Below are positions 41,888 to 50,654 of a stretch of DNA of 64,000 nucleotides, piece after piece. A program made the translations under genes and the position numbers. This DNA comes from Desulfovibrio sp. 86 (lineage in GTDB: Bacteria > Desulfobacterota > Desulfovibrionia > Desulfovibrionales > Desulfovibrionaceae), in contig NZ_LR738849.1 in NCBI RefSeq assembly GCF_902702915.1, positions 2,620,001-2,684,000 of the forward strand, read 5' to 3'. How positions within the stretch are numbered: position 1 is the first letter of the stretch; each line of letters opens with the position of its first letter. Under the pieces are notes generated by a model, which did not search any database, was not told where the DNA came from, and saw only the letters and a program-made list of their open reading frames with translations.

Positions 41888-42843
41888 TTGCCGCCCCCAC
41901 GTGCAGAGGATATGATGTGCCCATGCAGACCGTTCTTGACGCCAGCATCTGGGAATCCTGCCAGGACATCCGCCAGCGCCAGCACAAGCTGGGGATGGTC
42001 TGCGCGGTTTTTCTGGTTGTGGCCCTGCTGGGACTGGTGGACGGGCTTCAGGGGCTCATGCGGTCAGGGGCAACGACGCTTGAGCTTTTGCCGGGAAAAA
42101 CAGCGGCGCTTTCAGGCCAGCTGACGATCAAAAATCCCGTGATGCGGGATATCGAAGTAAGTTTCACCCCGGCGGACGCCCCACTGAGGTTCAATCTGGA
42201 AGGGTTTTTTGCGGGCTACTGGTTTGGCAACGGCATGTGGCGCGGCGCGGTAACCGCCGAAAATCAGGCGGAACCCGGTGAATACCACATGCGGGTGGCC
42301 TTCAGGGGCGCTGCCGCCAGCACCTTTCAAAACTATACCGTGCTGGTGCATGCCGATGCCAATGATATGCGCGCCCAGTCCACGTCCTTTGTCCTGCGGT
42401 TGACCGGGGTCAATCCTTTTGTGCTGGCGGTGGGCTTTGTGGGCCTGGCGCTCCTGGTTGGCGTGGGCGTCTACCGGCAGGGCAGCAGGCTCATACGTAT
42501 GCTGGTACGCATGGGCTGCGGCGAGGTTGTGCGCGTGCAGGAAGAAAAGGACGGCGTGCGTTTGTGGTGCCTCCTTTACGGCTCACGGCCGCCGTATGAG
42601 GGCACCGTCTGCGCTGTCATCACCGCCGAAGGCGGGGTGCTGGCCCATGCCCGCGCAGGCACGGCGGCCAAGGGGCTTCTGCAGCTTTTCATCTCGCGGC
42701 GAGCCCCCGAAAAAAATGAATCCGGCCCTGTGCACAATGAATCCGGCCCTGTGCAAAAAGAAAAATATTTCGCCGTGCGGCCTGGCTGCCTTGTCTGCCT
42801 GCGACCTCCGTGTCCGCAGTCTCCTCCGGCCCCTACAAGCTGA
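41884..42843 (+). CDS. membrane protein with extracytoplasmic domain, function unknown
   Basis: This 319-residue protein has a membrane segment at about 37-55 (LGMVCAVFLVVALLGLVDGL), an extracytoplasmic beta-rich domain (56-175), a second segment at about 176-200 (GVNPFVLAVGFVGLALLVGVGVY), and a cytoplasmic C-terminal part. The tail contains an in-frame tandem duplication of seven residues (NESGPVH/NESGPVQ) and ends in a Cys/Pro-rich stretch. Start by overlap with the preceding stop; an alternative ATG is at 41923. It is the last gene of the operon. Confidence 0.65.
   Translation: MIAAPTCRGYDVPMQTVLDASIWESCQDIRQRQHKLGMVCAVFLVVALLGLVDGLQGLMRSGATTLELLPGKTAALSGQLTIKNPVMRDIEVSFTPADAPLRFNLEGFFAGYWFGNGMWRGAVTAENQAEPGEYHMRVAFRGAAASTFQNYTVLVHADANDMRAQSTSFVLRLTGVNPFVLAVGFVGLALLVGVGVYRQGSRLIRMLVRMGCGEVVRVQEEKDGVRLWCLLYGSRPPYEGTVCAVITAEGGVLAHARAGTAAKGLLQLFISRRAPEKNESGPVHNESGPVQKEKYFAVRPGCLVCLRPPCPQSPPAPTS
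42715..42756 (+). repeat. 21-bp in-frame tandem duplication
   Basis: Two consecutive 21-bp units (42715-42735 and 42736-42756) beginning AATGAATCCGGCCCTGTGCA differ only at the last base. The length preserves the reading frame and duplicates seven residues. Confidence 0.9.
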
Positions 42844-42940
42844 GCCAACCGGCGTTGAGCGGCATGCACATACGCGCCTTTGTGCATGCCGCATTTACCA
42901 TCTCCTGTCCGCCCTGGAGAGGCTGTTCCTGCGAGGGAGC

Positions 42941-42960
42941 GCCGCCAGGGCGGTTTTTTT
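42941..42960 (+). terminator. likely terminator of the sigma-54 operon
   Basis: CCGC and GCGG pair around a small loop and are followed by seven T residues. An alternative longer pairing of CCCTGG (42912) with CCAGGG (42945) is possible. It lies about 100 bp beyond the last operon stop. Confidence 0.45.
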
Positions 42961-43089
42961 GCGCTTTTGCCGGTAAAGCCCGTCGCAAACCCGAAGCCCT
43001 GCCCCTTCCCGCTCTTGCCGCCCGAGCGGGCATGCGTTAATATTTGTGGGTTATATGCCCATTGCGGGCGCAAAACCAAGGCGGATTTC

Positions 43090-43602
43090 ATGCTACAACA
43101 GTGCCCTTGCGGCAGCGGACGGTCTTTGGACCAGTGCTGTGCCCCCCATATGGATGGGTCGGTCTGGCCCAACGATGCCGAAACACTTATGCGTTCACGG
43201 TATTCGGCCTATGTATTGGGCCGTTATCAATGGCTTGTGGACAGCACGCACCCGGACTACCGGGATGACATTTCTGTGCAAAAGCTGACGGAACAGGCCA
43301 AGGATGTCCACTGGCTGCGCCTGGATATCGGGCGGGTGGAAGACGGCGTGCCCGCAGGGCGAAACGGCGAACTTTTCGATGTGGTGGAATTTCACGCCTA
43401 CTACGAAATGGACGGCGTACCCCGGCAGCTTGGCGAACGCAGTTTCTTTGCCCGGCACGAAGACAAGATTTATTATGTGGACGGCGTCGGCCTGCGGCCG
43501 GAAGCCTACCGCAGGCCGGAGGTCAAGGTCGGGCGTAATGATCCCTGCCCCTGCGGCAGCGGCAAAAAATACAAAAAATGCTGTGGAGCCGAAAAAGCTT
43601 GA
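43090..43602 (+). CDS. YchJ-like protein with SEC-C motifs at both ends
   Basis: This 170-residue protein has a SEC-C zinc-binding motif at the N-terminus ([13 protein letters not shown]) and another at the C-terminus ([15 protein letters not shown]). Between them is the NTF2-like YchJ core ([26 protein letters not shown] and [12 protein letters not shown]). This is the standard UPF0225/YchJ arrangement, with zinc-binding and unknown substrate. The ATG at 43090 follows GGCGGATTTC; upstream in-frame sequence lacks family similarity. The next gene overlaps its end by 25 bp. Confidence 0.88.
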   Translation: MLQQCPCGSGRSLDQCCAPHMDGSVWPNDAETLMRSRYSAYVLGRYQWLVDSTHPDYRDDISVQKLTEQAKDVHWLRLDIGRVEDGVPAGRNGELFDVVEFHAYYEMDGVPRQLGERSFFARHEDKIYYVDGVGLRPEAYRRPEVKVGRNDPCPCGSGKKYKKCCGAEKA

Positions 43603-43985
43603 ACCAGCGAAGCACAGATACGTCTGCCCGGAGCGGCGGCAAAAGCGGGCCGCTGACGGCCATCCGCCAGTTCTGTCTTGAATGCCAGGGCGCATCGGGC
43701 AGGGCTGTGCGCGCCTGCGCGGACAGGCACTGCCCCCTTTGGGAATGGCGTCTTGCATCCTTGCCTGACGAGCCCTGCCCCGCGCCCGAGGCGGAGGCGG
43801 GGCTTCAGGCTTTGCGCGCCATCCGGCGGCAGTGCATGCTGTGCGCTGGCGACAGGGAAGAAGTGCGCGCCTGCGCCACCCGTGAGGCCTGCGCGCTGTG
43901 GCGTTACCGTTTCGGCGTGCGCCCCCAGACCTACAAGCTGGTACGCCGCCGTTTTTTTGCCCCCAAGCCGCTGAGTCTGCTGTGA
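43578..43985 (+). CDS. Cys-rich protein with a duplicated zinc-finger-like motif
   Basis: This 135-residue protein is built from two similar halves. The first has [12 protein letters not shown] followed by [13 protein letters not shown]; the second has [13 protein letters not shown] followed by [14 protein letters not shown]. Each half therefore has C-x2-C, then a second Cys pair, and an LWxxR ending, suggesting two metal sites. It is otherwise basic and ends [12 protein letters not shown]. The start lies inside the ychJ-like gene (overlap 25 bp), so expression is probably coupled. Family not recognised; RNA or ribosome association is possible given the basic character. Confidence 0.7.
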   Translation: MLWSRKSLNQRSTDTSARSGGKSGPLTAIRQFCLECQGASGRAVRACADRHCPLWEWRLASLPDEPCPAPEAEAGLQALRAIRRQCMLCAGDREEVRACATREACALWRYRFGVRPQTYKLVRRRFFAPKPLSLL

Positions 43986-44162
43986 AACGCGCTCCGCACG
44001 CGGGCTGCGGACAAACTGGCTACGCCCAGGTGGATTGCGGTCAGCAATCGTGCGCTGGCCGTGGTGCAGACGCGGGCTGCGCCAGGCAAATACAAGCCGC
44101 GCCGCTCTTTTTCAGGGCGCCAGCCCACGGAGCCGACAAAACAGTTGAGTTATGAAATTGCT

Positions 44163-44321
44163 TTAAGGAAACGCTGATTTATTCCGTTTGGCGGCGTTGC
44201 TTCACTTTTTTTGAAACAGTCGAGGACGGAAGAGTCCACTCCTGCTTCAAAAAAAGAGCGCACCTTGCCAAACGAAACAACTGCGCGTTTCCAACAGGCT
44301 CTTTAATCAGTGTTTTCTTAA
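44163..44321. repeat. long palindromic intergenic repeat, family A copy 3 (best ends)
   Basis: It begins TTAAGGAAACGCTGATT and ends AATCAGTGTTTTCTTAA, so outer terminal inverted repeats of about 17 bp are visible, with the same inner arms and centre as the other copies. This copy best defines the element ends. Confidence 0.88.
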
Positions 44322-44368
44322 ACCTTGGGCTGTTATAACCACAGGCAAATGGTATAAGGGAGAAGCCT

Positions 44369-45709
44369 ATGTCTCATTATCTTGAATGGTCACGGGCCTA
44401 CAGCCACAGGCTGAACGCGGCGGACGCCGCCCCCCTTCGGGCCAGGGCCGCCGAACTGGGCGTCCGCTTGGAGCGTGAGCTGGCTCAGGGCACCCTGCCT
44501 TTTCTTTCAATGCCGTACAGGGCGACGCTTGAGCGGGATCTGCCGCCGGTTCTTGAAAAGGTGCGCACCCGCAAACACATGGTTGTTCTGGGCATAGGCG
44601 GTTCGGCTCTGGGCGCGCGGGCACTGCAAAAAGCCTTTGCGCCGGGGCAGGACAGGCCGGGACATGACGGCCCGTGCCTGTGGATTGCCGACAACGTGTG
44701 CGCTGAAGAATTTGAAGCCCTGCTTGGCAGTCTTGACGCGGCGGACACGTCCGTGGTCTGCATCAGCAAGTCTGGCGGCACCATTGAAACTCTGGCCCAG
44801 TATTTTCTTGTGCGCCAGTGGCTTCAGGACGCTCTGGGCCAGGGCTGGCATGACCACATGGTGGTGGTTACCGACGCCACATCCGGCTATCTGCGGCAGG
44901 AGGCCACCCAGCACGGTCTGGCTTCGCTGGAAGTTCCGGACTATCTGGGCGGGCGCTATTCGGTGCTTTCCGCCGTGGGGCTGCTGCCCGCTGGATTTCT
45001 GGGCATTGACTGGCAGGCCCTCCTGGACGGCGCGGCCAGTGTGGCCCGTCATCTGGTGGAAAACCCGCGCGCCCTGGGGCAGCACCCGTCCTTTGCGCTT
45101 GCCTGCTGGGCCAGGGCGCTGGAACTGCAGGAATACAGCCAGCTCATCCTGTTCTGCTACGTGCCGCAATGGGCGGCCCTTGGCCCGTGGTTTGCGCAAC
45201 TGTGGGCCGAAAGTCTGGGCAAGGACGGCCAGGGCATTCTGCCAGTGGCTGCCACTGGGGTTACGGATCAGCATTCGGTCAACCAGATGTTTTTGAGCGG
45301 CCCGCGCAACAAGGGCTGCATCTTTTTGACCAGCCGGGGGCAGGCTGCGGGCCGCGTCTTTGGTCAGGATCTGCCGCAGGAATGGGCCTGGCTGCGGGGC
45401 AAGCCCCTGGGCGCGCTGCTTGAGGCCGAGGCCCTGGGCACGCGCATGGCCCTTTGCATGAATGCGGTGCCGCTGGTGCACATTGATATGGACGGCACGG
45501 GCCCCAGGGCCGCCGGGGCCTTTATGCTGCTCATGGAGGCGGCGACCCTGTTTACTGGCTGGCTTATGGACGTGAACCCTCTGGATCAGCCTGCGGTGGA
45601 ACTGGGCAAGCGCCTGGCCAACGCCCGTCTGGGCGCGCCCGGCTATGCGGCCGAGCATGCGGATCTGGATACTTTTATGGCCGTGCCCACGCAAGAGCAG
45701 GCATTTTAA
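44369..45709 (+). CDS. pgi: glucose-6-phosphate isomerase
   Basis: This 446-residue sugar isomerase interconverts glucose 6-phosphate and fructose 6-phosphate in glycolysis and gluconeogenesis. Motifs seen are MVVLGIGGSALGARAL, the phosphate-binding SKSGGTIETLAQY, the GGRYSVLSAVGLLPAGFLGID signature, and the DQHSVNQMFLSGP region with the catalytic His. The length fits the shorter bacterial/archaeal class (about 450) rather than the 550-residue E. coli form. AAGGGAGA precedes the ATG. The histidine kinase gene starts 9 bp after its stop, so the three genes 44369-48686 are probably one transcript. Confidence 0.93.
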   Translation: MSHYLEWSRAYSHRLNAADAAPLRARAAELGVRLERELAQGTLPFLSMPYRATLERDLPPVLEKVRTRKHMVVLGIGGSALGARALQKAFAPGQDRPGHDGPCLWIADNVCAEEFEALLGSLDAADTSVVCISKSGGTIETLAQYFLVRQWLQDALGQGWHDHMVVVTDATSGYLRQEATQHGLASLEVPDYLGGRYSVLSAVGLLPAGFLGIDWQALLDGAASVARHLVENPRALGQHPSFALACWARALELQEYSQLILFCYVPQWAALGPWFAQLWAESLGKDGQGILPVAATGVTDQHSVNQMFLSGPRNKGCIFLTSRGQAAGRVFGQDLPQEWAWLRGKPLGALLEAEALGTRMALCMNAVPLVHIDMDGTGPRAAGAFMLLMEAATLFTGWLMDVNPLDQPAVELGKRLANARLGAPGYAAEHADLDTFMAVPTQEQAF

Positions 45710-45718
45710 GGAAAGCAG

Positions 45719-47302
45719 ATGTTCTTCAAAAAAAAGCGGAGCGCAACGAACAGTGATTCGGGCTGCGCGCCGCGCGGCCCGCAGGCTGAAGACGGCGCAC
45801 AGACGTATGCGGGCGGCGTTCAGGACTGGAGCCCGAGCAATCCTTGCGGGCCTGTTCCCACTGCACAGGGCGACGCTGACGGCGGCCTGCCGCTGAGCTA
45901 CGCCCGTCCTTTGTCGTGGCTTTCACTGGTGGTCATTTTGCTCACCAGTCTGGGGCTTTCTTTCTTTATCTCCAATTCGGCGCGCGAAACGCTGCTGACC
46001 CGGCAGGAAGGCTTTGCCCGCCTGCTGGTGGAAAACCTCAACAGCCAGATATTCCGGCGTTTCGCCCTGCCGACGCTGATGGGCTACGGGCGCATCGCCC
46101 TGCGCCAGCCCGCCCAGTACGAAAGACTTGACCAGGTCGTGCAGTCCGTTCTTCAAGGGCTGCCGGTGGAGCGTCTGCGCATTTACGACTTTTCCCGGCT
46201 GGTGGCCTATTCCACCCACAAGGAAGAAGTGGGCCGGGCCGGACTTTCCCCCGACAATCTCGAAGACATACTGTACGGCGGAGCGCCTTCGTCTGAAATA
46301 GTCTCAACCATACCCGCTTGGCAGGCCCCTTTCAGGTTGCCGCTGGAGGAGGGCACCTTTGTTCTGCGCGTGCTCTATCCCCTGAAAGGCGAACCCCTGC
46401 AGCCAGGACTGGAGGCTCCCATCATGGGCGCTCTGGAACTCACGCAGGATATTACGGGCGACTATGAACAGGTGCTGACCTTTCAGGGCATCATTGTGGT
46501 CATGTGCCTCATGTCTTCCGTGGTGCTTTTCGGCCTGCTGCTCATGCTTATCCACCGTTCGGAGCGCGTACTGGCCGAGCGCATGCAAAAAAACCGGCAG
46601 CTTGAAAAACAGTTGCACAGCAACGAGCGTTTTGTGAGCATGGGGCGCGTCATCGCCAGCATTGCCCACGAAATACGCAATCCCCTCGGTATCATCCGCT
46701 CCAGCGCCGAATTGCTGCAACGCCGCACAGACAAGGCCGATGCAAGCACGCGGCGTATTCTGGGCGCGATTTTTGACGAATCTGTGCGCCTGTCGCAGAC
46801 GGTAAACGATTTTCTGGACTACGCCCGTCCCCGTCAACCCAAGCAGGATCTCGTTGATGTGAGCCTTGTGCTGGATCAGCTGCTGGCTTTTCTTGAAGGA
46901 GACATGGCCCGGCGCGGCGTGGCTGTGGAGCGTGAGACTGAAGAATCGCTCTTTGTACACGGCGACAAGGATTTGCTGTACCGCGCATTTTACAATATCC
47001 TGGTTAACGGACAACAGGCGATGGACGGGCCGGGCATCCTGCGCATCAGCGCCAACCACGACGGCGACGGCCATGTGCGGCTGGAATTTCTTGATTCCGG
47101 GCCGGGCTTTGACGCAGCCATAGTGGGCAACCTGCTGGATCCCTTCTTTACGACCAAAGACGGGGGCACAGGCTTGGGCCTGCCCATTGTACAGTCCATT
47201 ATCACCAGCCACGGCGGCGAGATCCAGCTGGAAAACGGCCCGGAAGGCGGCGCTCTTGTACGTGTGCTGCTGCCCGAGGCTCATACCGGGGCACAGGAAT
47301 AG
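45719..47302 (+). CDS. membrane sensor histidine kinase (NtrB/ZraS-like)
   Basis: This 527-residue protein has a low-complexity cytoplasmic N-terminus of about 60 residues, a membrane segment near 64-85 (WLSLVVILLTSLGLSFFISN), a periplasmic sensor of roughly 170 residues, a second membrane segment near 257-280, a HisKA domain with the phospho-acceptor His near residue 317 (SIAHEIRNPLGIIRSS), and an HATPase domain (YNILVNGQQAM as N-box, DSGPGFD as G1, TKDGGTGLGLPIV as G2). The partner response regulator starts five bases past its stop. The ligand is unknown. Confidence 0.92.
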   Translation: MFFKKKRSATNSDSGCAPRGPQAEDGAQTYAGGVQDWSPSNPCGPVPTAQGDADGGLPLSYARPLSWLSLVVILLTSLGLSFFISNSARETLLTRQEGFARLLVENLNSQIFRRFALPTLMGYGRIALRQPAQYERLDQVVQSVLQGLPVERLRIYDFSRLVAYSTHKEEVGRAGLSPDNLEDILYGGAPSSEIVSTIPAWQAPFRLPLEEGTFVLRVLYPLKGEPLQPGLEAPIMGALELTQDITGDYEQVLTFQGIIVVMCLMSSVVLFGLLLMLIHRSERVLAERMQKNRQLEKQLHSNERFVSMGRVIASIAHEIRNPLGIIRSSAELLQRRTDKADASTRRILGAIFDESVRLSQTVNDFLDYARPRQPKQDLVDVSLVLDQLLAFLEGDMARRGVAVERETEESLFVHGDKDLLYRAFYNILVNGQQAMDGPGILRISANHDGDGHVRLEFLDSGPGFDAAIVGNLLDPFFTTKDGGTGLGLPIVQSIITSHGGEIQLENGPEGGALVRVLLPEAHTGAQE

Positions 47303-47306
47303 TCTT

Positions 47307-48686
47307 ATGAGCGAAAAAGCGCATATTCTTATTATCGACGACGAAAAAAACTATCTGCTTGTTCTGCAGACCCTGCTGGAAGACGAAGGATACGTAGTCA
47401 CCGCCATCAGCGACCCCGAAACCGCCCTGGCCTTTCTTGAAGAAAGCGAGGTGGATGTGGTGGTGACGGATATGAAGATGCCCAAGGTCACCGGGCGTGA
47501 GGTGCTTGAAAGAGTAAAGAAACGCTGGCCCTATATTCCGGTGCTCATCATGACGGCCTTTGGGTCCATCGAAAGCGCTGTGGACGTGATGAAGTACGGG
47601 GCATTCGACTATATTACCAAGCCTTTTTCCAACGACGAGCTTTTGCTTTCCATCCATAACGCCGTGGAACTCGCCCGTGCTCACAGGCAGTACCGCCTCT
47701 TGCAGGAAGTTATGGAAGACCGCTACGGCGTGCACAAGATCGTGGGGCGCAGCCGCGCCATACGCGACGTGCTTGTCATGGTTGAGCGGGCCGCGCCCAG
47801 CCGCTCCACGGTGCTCATCACCGGCGAATCGGGCACCGGCAAGGAACTTGTGGCGCGTGCCATACACTATACAAGCCCCCGCAAGGACAATCCCTTCGTG
47901 TCCGTCAACTGCATGGCCCTCAACCCCGGCGTGCTGGAAAGCGAGCTTTTCGGGCACGAAAAAGGCTCCTTCACCGGCGCTGTGGCCATGCGGCGCGGCC
48001 GCTTTGAACAGGCCGACGGGGGCACGCTTTTTCTGGACGAAATAGCCGAACTCACGCCCGACCTTCAGGTCAAGCTTTTGCGTGTGCTTCAGGAACGGCG
48101 GTTCGAGCGCGTGGGCGGCGGCGAAGAAATTGAGGTGGACATCCGCGTGGTGGCAGCCACAAACAAGGATCTTGCCGCCCTGGTGGAAAAGGGCGCGTTT
48201 CGTGATGACCTGTATTACAGGCTCAACGTTGTGCAGGTTCCCCTGCCGCCCCTGCGCGAGCGCCGCGAGGACATCCCGCTGCTGGTGGCCCACTTTGTGG
48301 AAAAAGTCTGCACCGATAACAGCATGCCCCCCAAAACCTTCAGCACCGAGGCCCTCAATTACCTGACGGGCTACGAGTGGCCGGGCAATATCCGGCAGCT
48401 TGAAAATGTGGTGGAGAGCTGTCTTGTGCTGGTGCCCGGTTCGGTCATCAATGTGGACAATCTGCCCGCAGAGATTCGCGATGAAGAATCGCAGTTCAAA
48501 AGCGCCGTAGACCTTCTGCCCGTGCAGCTCGACCTTGCCGACACCCTGGAAAAAATCGAAGCCGCCCTCATACGCAGGGCGCTGGTGCGGGCTGATCTCG
48601 TTCAGGTCAAAGCTGCGGAATATCTTGGTATTTCAAAAAGCTTGCTGCAATATAAGCTGAAAAAGTACGCCATAACAGGGCATTAG
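47307..48686 (+). CDS. NtrC-family sigma-54-dependent response regulator
   Basis: This 459-residue protein has a receiver domain with phospho-acceptor Asp55 (VVVTDMKMP) and conserved Lys (YITKPF). The AAA+ sigma-54 domain has Walker A GESGTGKE, the sigma-54 loop GSFTGA, and Walker B GGTLFLDE. A Fis-type helix-turn-helix is at the C-terminus (VKAAEYLGISKSLLQYKLKKY). Unlike the activator at 36364, the sigma-54 loop is essentially canonical. Start at 47307 with AGGAA upstream. It should activate -24/-12 promoters; none was found beside this operon, so its targets are elsewhere. Confidence 0.93.
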   Translation: MSEKAHILIIDDEKNYLLVLQTLLEDEGYVVTAISDPETALAFLEESEVDVVVTDMKMPKVTGREVLERVKKRWPYIPVLIMTAFGSIESAVDVMKYGAFDYITKPFSNDELLLSIHNAVELARAHRQYRLLQEVMEDRYGVHKIVGRSRAIRDVLVMVERAAPSRSTVLITGESGTGKELVARAIHYTSPRKDNPFVSVNCMALNPGVLESELFGHEKGSFTGAVAMRRGRFEQADGGTLFLDEIAELTPDLQVKLLRVLQERRFERVGGGEEIEVDIRVVAATNKDLAALVEKGAFRDDLYYRLNVVQVPLPPLRERREDIPLLVAHFVEKVCTDNSMPPKTFSTEALNYLTGYEWPGNIRQLENVVESCLVLVPGSVINVDNLPAEIRDEESQFKSAVDLLPVQLDLADTLEKIEAALIRRALVRADLVQVKAAEYLGISKSLLQYKLKKYAITGH

Positions 48687-48699
48687 GATATTTTTAAAA

Positions 48700-48740
48700 C
48701 GCTTTGTGGGGGAGGGACCCTCCTTAAAACTTTTTTTGGG
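48700..48740 (+). repeat. half copy of G-rich repeat, family C
   Basis: CTTTGTGGGGGAGGGACCC is followed by CTTAAAACTTTTTTTGGG, which resembles one arm and the flank of the family C hairpin. The T run could support termination after the response regulator gene. Confidence 0.5.
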
Positions 48741-48756
48741 TTTTTGTTGTGCGATG

Positions 48757-48800
48757 ACGCGAACAGGCCTGCCTTCTGTGGAAGACGGGCCTGTTCGCGT
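48757..48800. terminator. long hairpin after the two-component operon
   Basis: ACGCGAACAGGCC (48757-48769) pairs with GGCCTGTTCGCGT (48788-48800), with inner CCTTC/GAAG pairs. It lies 70 bp after the response-regulator stop. No T run follows. Confidence 0.5.
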
Positions 48801-48960
48801 GTGGGCGTGGTAAAAGCGCCCATAAGTAATGGCGTGACGACTTGTGATCAGGAAACACGCTACTGAAGAAATTTATATAGAATTATATTCTCAAAGATGC
48901 CCCGCTATTGAGGCTGAACAAGGATGGCATGACCTGCTGCAGTTGCTGGCGGAGGGGCCA

Positions 48961-49012
48961 GTGGTATCCTTATTTAACTTGTCAAATCTGATTTTTTACG
49001 TAAGGATACCAC
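48961..49012. repeat. 12-bp perfect inverted repeat in a gene-free stretch
   Basis: GTGGTATCCTTA (48961-48972) and TAAGGATACCAC (49001-49012) enclose 28 AT-rich bases. Nothing else supportable is seen between 48801 and 49335 apart from a family D fragment; a short frame at 48844-49107 has no ribosome site or recognised motif. Confidence 0.5.
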
Positions 49013-49111
49013 CAATACATATATTTCGGTCAGGACTGCGCCATTGGAACGTGGCTTTGGGAGCGCTTGTGCCGGGTGGCAACCGCCCAAGATTGCTGAT
49101 TGATTGAACAG

Positions 49112-49190
49112 CTAGAGCATGTTTACTTTGAAACGGCTCTGGCGACCACGCGAGCAGCCGCCAGCAGCGAAGGCATAAGCACAGCTTCAG
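49112..49190. repeat. intergenic repeat, family D fragment (copy 3)
   Basis: TAGAGCATGTTTACTTTGAA is followed by GGCTCTGGCGACCACGCGAG and CAGCCGCCAGCAG, matching the start of the element at 50655 (AGAGCAATTTCACTTTGAAA, then TGCTCTGGCGG). Confidence 0.55.
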
Positions 49191-49335
49191 CTTTTGCAAA
49201 AATGTCGCCGTGTGCCTGAGCCTGTCTGCAAGCGGCCTCAGGTCTGGGAATGACAGGACGCCCAGTTTTCTGTCCGGCGGCTGCCCTTGGCAGCCGCCGG
49301 AATTGCAGAACGTCTGCGCGGTCAGGCCCGATGCA

Positions 49336-50592
49336 TCAGCCTTTGCGGTTGGCCAGGCGCTTTTTGAGGTTTTGGGCCACAACTTCCGGGTCCATCGGCT
49401 TGCGGGCGATGCCGCTTTCCATGGCAGCCTTGGCGGTGGCAGCGGCCACTCGCGGCGCTACTTCGGGGTTGAGCGTGGAGGGGATGATAAATTCCTGGTT
49501 CAGCTCTTCCGGCTTGACCAGATCGGCTATGGCATAGGCCGCCGCGATCTTCATGGCATCGTTGATATCCGTGGCGGCCACGTCCAGAGCTCCCCGGAAG
49601 ATGCCGGGGAAGGCCAGCACGTTGTTGATCTGGTTGGGGCAATCGGAACGGCCCGTGGCAATCACTTTGGCCCCGGCGTCCCTGGCGCGCTGCAGCGGCC
49701 AGATTTCAGGTATGGGGTTGGCCTGCGCGAAGACGATGGGGTCTTTGGCCATGCTGCGTATCATGTCTTCAGTAAGGGTGTCCGGTGCGGACACGCCGAT
49801 GAAGACGTCCGCGCCCTTGATGGCGTCGGCTAGGCCGCCCTTGATTTTTTGGGGATTGGTGCGGCGGGCGATGTCTTCCTTGTAGGAATTCATGCCCTCG
49901 GGGCGGCCTTCCCAGATGGGGCCGCGCGAGTCGCACATGATGACGTTTTTCAGGCCAAGCGCCATGAGCAGCTTGATGATGGCAATGCCCGCTGCCCCTG
50001 CGCCGCTGGTGACGACGGTGATGTCTTCCAGTTTCTTGTTCACGATCTTGAGCGCGCTGATAAGCCCGGCCAAGGTGACAACGGCTGTGCCGTGCTGGTC
50101 ATCGTGAAAGATGGGGCCTTTGAAGATGCCGTTCTTTTTCAGGCTGTCTTCAATGACAAAGCACTCGGGAGCCTTGATATCCTCAAGGTTCACGCCGCCG
50201 AAGGTGGGCGACATGAGTTCCACCAGTTCAACGATTTTCGCGGTATCCTTGGTGTTGACGCAAACGGGGAAGGCATCCACATCGCCAAAGGTTTTGAAGA
50301 GCAGGGATTTGCCCTCCATAACCGGCATGGCGGCGGCAGGGCCGATGTCCCCCAGGCCCAGCACTGCTGTGCCGTTGGAAACCACGCAGACAAAGTTGGA
50401 GTGGTTTGTGTAGACATCAAGCGTTTCGGGCTGACGGAAGATTTCCATGCAGGGCTCGGCAACGCCGGGGGAATAGGCCAGGGTAAGGTCATCGGCGTCA
50501 TTCACGGGCACTTTGACGCGCACCTCTATCTTGCCCTGATACTCCTTGTGCATGGCCAGGGCTTCATCCCGCAGATTCTTGATACGAGACAT
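49336..50592 (-). CDS. malic enzyme, NAD(P)-dependent
   Basis: This 418-residue single-domain malic enzyme would convert malate to pyruvate and CO2. It has YSPGVAEPC, VSNGTAVLGLGDIG, the metal/substrate loop FGGVNLEDIKAPECF, FHDDQHGTA, and a Rossmann segment VVTSGAGAAGIAIIKLL, with NPIPEIWP further on. It lacks the phosphotransacetylase-like C-terminal domain of MaeB, so it is of the short bacterial type. AAGGAG precedes the start at 50592, and the longer frame to 50751 crosses a repeat and is rejected. Cofactor preference is not readable. A FadR-type regulator is divergent 428 bp away. Confidence 0.93.
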   Translation of the reverse strand: MSRIKNLRDEALAMHKEYQGKIEVRVKVPVNDADDLTLAYSPGVAEPCMEIFRQPETLDVYTNHSNFVCVVSNGTAVLGLGDIGPAAAMPVMEGKSLLFKTFGDVDAFPVCVNTKDTAKIVELVELMSPTFGGVNLEDIKAPECFVIEDSLKKNGIFKGPIFHDDQHGTAVVTLAGLISALKIVNKKLEDITVVTSGAGAAGIAIIKLLMALGLKNVIMCDSRGPIWEGRPEGMNSYKEDIARRTNPQKIKGGLADAIKGADVFIGVSAPDTLTEDMIRSMAKDPIVFAQANPIPEIWPLQRARDAGAKVIATGRSDCPNQINNVLAFPGIFRGALDVAATDINDAMKIAAAYAIADLVKPEELNQEFIIPSTLNPEVAPRVAAATAKAAMESGIARKPMDPEVVAQNLKKRLANRKG

Positions 50593-50654
50593 GATACACT
50601 CCTTGACTGACGTGTTTCTGCCTGGGGGGTCGAAATAAACGGCCTCGCGGGCGG

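Noticed and set aside
48844..49107. An 87-codon plus-strand frame after the two-component operon
   Set aside because: It starts with GTG without a ribosome site, spans an inverted repeat and shows no recognisable motif.
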